Origin: Methylobacterium adhaesivum
GTDB lineage: Bacteria; Pseudomonadota; Alphaproteobacteria; Rhizobiales; Beijerinckiaceae
Direction: 5' to 3'
Assembly: GCF_022179065.1 (NCBI RefSeq)
Contig: NZ_BPQD01000048.1
Coordinates: 1-42,393 of the forward strand
Length of the DNA: 42,393 nt
Shown: in pieces, positions 40,557 to 42,393 of the stretch
Position numbering within the stretch: position 1 is the first letter of the stretch
Layout of the letters: every line of letters begins with the position of its first letter
The notes under the pieces: model-generated
The model's input: the letters and a program-made list of their open reading frames with translations, nothing else
Told to the model about the DNA's origin: nothing
The model's database searches: none
Program-made: the position numbers and the translations under genes

Positions 40557-40622
40557 GCCTCTAGACCTCGCAGCGTGGGGGGCGCGGTGCGACCGCGGCG
40601 GGAAGGACGGCGAAACCCGGGC

Positions 40623-42149
40623 TCATGGCGCCGTAGCCTCCAGGCGCGGCGCGCTCGCGACGCAGGCGGGTTCAAGGCGGTAGAGGGTCAGGGGCGTCCC
40701 GTCGAAGGTGCGGGCCGGATCGATGGTGCGCTCGAGGCGCGCGCACCGGCGCAGGGTGCCGTCGGCATAGCCGCCGCGCCGGCCGGCCTCCTCCGACAGC
40801 ATGGTGGGGAAGTCGACGATGTAGCGGATGCCCTGCGCGGCGAGGTACGGGGCGAGCCCCCCCGACACCACGGCCGGATAGACGGCGTCGTTGACGAGGC
40901 CGTCGAGGTTCGTCACCGGCCGGGCGGCGAAGTAGGCGACGATGCCGGCGTTCCACGCCGCCACGGGGGCAAGGTCGGGCGCGTCGCGCAGCATCTCGCC
41001 CGCCTCCATGGTGGCGACCTGCCAGGGCCAGGGCGGGTTGGCGAAGCGCCAGACGGCGCCGGCGGCGTAGAGGAGGACGAGGAGCGGCACGACGCGGCCC
41101 CGCACCGGCAAGGCGGCCACGAGGCCGGCGGCCAGGAGGGCGACGGCGGCGAAGAACGTCGCCGCATACCAGTACTGCACCGCCCCGTTCAGGGCGTAGA
41201 CGGCGCCGTATCCGACGATCGCCAGCACGGAGCCGAGGCTGAGCGGATGGTCGAGGAGCGCGCGCAAGCGCCCGCGCCGGATCACCCAGAGCCCGAGCCC
41301 GGCGAGCACCACCGGCACCGCCACGCGCGGCAGGCCGTAGGGCTCGAACAACTCGATCACCCGGGCGAGGCCGGGCCAGGGGGTATAGCCCGACACCGTC
41401 GCCCAGAAATGCTTGATGCTGGCGCTGCGCTGCACGAAGCCGCCGGTGAAGTGATAGGTGTGGAGGGTCACGAGGCCGATGCCGAGTAGGGCGCCGAGGC
41501 ACAGCATCGCCGGCACGCCGAGGCCCCGCACCGTCCAGCGTCGGTGCCAGGCGCGGTGGAGCAGGAACCCGCCGAGGAGCGCGAAGGGCAGCAGGGCGTA
41601 ATCCGAGCGCGCGAGCACGCCGACGATCCCCGTCGCCAGGGCCGCGAGGACGACGCCCGGTCCGGGCGAATCCGCCGCGACGAGGCGGTAGGACAGGGCG
41701 GCGGCCGCGATGACGAGGCAGGATTCCATCGGGAATCCGACGAGGTGCAGGCCGCCGGCCGACATCGCGACGAGGAGCACCCCGAGGCCGCCCCCGCCGA
41801 ACGTCTCCCGCGCGGCGTGTGCGAGCCAATAGACGGCCGCCGCCATCAGGGCCGCATTGACGAGGACGACGAGGAGATAGGTCTCGACGAACCCAATCTC
41901 TGGGGCGATCCGGTACAGACCGGCCAGCGCATAGCCGAACAGGAGATGGAAGCCGGTGGCGGCGTTCACGCCGTCGAACGTCCAGGTGCCTTGCGTCGCG
42001 AAATTCTTGGCGAGGACGAAGTAGTAGAACGCGTCGTCGGGAATCCGCGCGACGATGGCAGCAGCTCCCAGGGGCACCGGTGCGAGGCTGAACGCCAGGG
42101 CGACGCCGAAGGCGATCAACGCCGCCGCTCTCGGCGAAACTCTGTCCAT
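40623..42149 (-). CDS. GT-C-like polytopic membrane glycosyltransferase
   Basis: A 508-residue membrane protein with about ten to eleven hydrophobic segments and a soluble C-terminal end of some 130 residues. The first periplasmic loop carries IPDDAFYYFVLAKN (Asp38-Asp39) and GVNAATGFHLLFGY, the acidic-pair signature of GT-C transferases that use polyprenyl-phosphate sugars as donors outside the membrane. The ATG at 42149 opens on the first helix. It is the first gene of the cassette, 66 bases before the HAD-UbiA gene. The donor is probably the arabinose lipid made by its neighbours; the acceptor is not predictable. Sequence similarity alone would allow other sugars. Confidence 0.75.
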   Translation of the reverse strand: MDRVSPRAAALIAFGVALAFSLAPVPLGAAAIVARIPDDAFYYFVLAKNFATQGTWTFDGVNAATGFHLLFGYALAGLYRIAPEIGFVETYLLVVLVNAALMAAAVYWLAHAARETFGGGGLGVLLVAMSAGGLHLVGFPMESCLVIAAAALSYRLVAADSPGPGVVLAALATGIVGVLARSDYALLPFALLGGFLLHRAWHRRWTVRGLGVPAMLCLGALLGIGLVTLHTYHFTGGFVQRSASIKHFWATVSGYTPWPGLARVIELFEPYGLPRVAVPVVLAGLGLWVIRRGRLRALLDHPLSLGSVLAIVGYGAVYALNGAVQYWYAATFFAAVALLAAGLVAALPVRGRVVPLLVLLYAAGAVWRFANPPWPWQVATMEAGEMLRDAPDLAPVAAWNAGIVAYFAARPVTNLDGLVNDAVYPAVVSGGLAPYLAAQGIRYIVDFPTMLSEEAGRRGGYADGTLRRCARLERTIDPARTFDGTPLTLYRLEPACVASAPRLEATAP

Positions 42150-42229
42150 GATGGCGTCCCCGGAAGTTCAGGGGGCACCATCCATCCCGGCGCTTAAGAC
42201 ATCATGATGCCGATCGGCGAACCACCGGG

Positions 42230-42314
42230 CGCGTTTGGGGATAACCCAGGGCTCCGCCCTGGACCCGCGAAGGGCTCGGCCCTTCGAACCCCATGTTTCC
42301 GCTACCCAAACGCG
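42230..42314. repeat. REP-like element bounded by a ten-base inverted repeat
   Basis: Two adjacent small hairpins (CCAGGGC-TCC-GCCCTGG at 42246-42262 and CGAAGGGC-TCG-GCCCTTCG at 42268-42286) form the double-hairpin element frequent in Methylobacterium-type genomes. A perfect ten-base inverted repeat, CGCGTTTGGG (42230-42239) and CCCAAACGCG (42305-42314), encloses them. Confidence 0.7.
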
Positions 42315-42347
42315 AACAGGCCGCCTCGTTTGGAGGCGGCCTGTTCG
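42313..42347. terminator. Strong 15-bp hairpin near the right edge
   Basis: A perfect 15-bp stem (42313-42327 with 42333-42347, loop GTTTG). It directly adjoins the REP-like element. It may end a gene lying beyond the right edge on the minus strand, where the next bases read CGTTTGGG; the U-run is poor, so the terminator call is moderate. Confidence 0.55.
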
Positions 42348-42393
42348 GGGGGATCGTCTGGAGGGGATGTTTTTATGATGTGCTGTGCAGGTC

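Overview
The window looks like chromosomal DNA of a high-GC alphaproteobacterium of the order Hyphomicrobiales, most probably a Methylobacterium-type organism. The grounds are the very GC-rich codon use, an Irr-type Fur regulator with a histidine triplet divergent from fabA-fabB, a MucR/Ros regulator, a VpsF-like polysaccharide gene and short palindromic intergenic repeats of the kind common in this order. The genus is an inference. I saw no rRNA, tRNA, CRISPR array, insertion sequence or prophage gene.

Layout. 1-1.2 kb: the end of a flagellin gene converging on a FlaG-like gene. 1.4-3.5 kb: molybdate transporter genes modB-modC without modA. 3.6-7.5 kb: prmA, a three-domain Xaa-Pro aminopeptidase and accA. 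7.8-16.3 kb: mixed housekeeping and envelope genes, namely an L,D-transpeptidase lipoprotein, a LysE exporter, a secreted Met/His/Arg-repeat peptide, a PhoH-family ATPase, a UvrD/PcrA helicase, two small envelope proteins, fabI and a secreted phospholipase-A2-like protein. 16.4-18.7 kb: eutB-eutC without other eut genes. 18.8-23.7 kb: a VpsF-like polysaccharide membrane protein converging on a large AsmA-family protein. 23.8-26.6 kb: fabA-fabB divergent from irr, closed by a strong bidirectional terminator. 26.6-32.0 kb: an SH3-domain protein, a D-2-hydroxyacid dehydrogenase, a PAS/HisKA_2 sensor with a degenerate ATPase domain, SufE, a DUF6456-like protein and MucR. 32.4-34.6 kb: oligopeptidase B.

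The most interesting part is 35.0-42.2 kb, all on the minus strand. In transcription order it reads: GT-C-like membrane protein, HAD-UbiA fusion, GtrA-like flippase, DprE1-like oxidase, a 490-base repeat-rich gap, DprE2-like reductase, GH10 glycosidase. The GtrA-DprE1-DprE2 order matches Rv3789-Rv3790-Rv3791 of Mycobacterium tuberculosis, which belong to decaprenyl-phosphoryl-D-arabinose synthesis. The HAD-UbiA fusion could supply the two preceding steps (phosphoribosyl transfer to polyprenyl phosphate, then 5-phosphate removal). The GT-C-like protein could use the lipid-linked sugar outside the membrane. I read this as a compact polyprenyl-phosphate-D-arabinofuranose cassette in a Gram-negative bacterium. 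It has a secreted GH10 enzyme translationally coupled to dprE2, and a threonine where the mycobacterial DprE1 has its benzothiazinone-target cysteine.

The intergenic DNA carries several families of palindromic repeats. Two inverted copies of one element, on either side of the GH10-dprE2 gene pair, keep a hairpin through a compensatory base-pair change.
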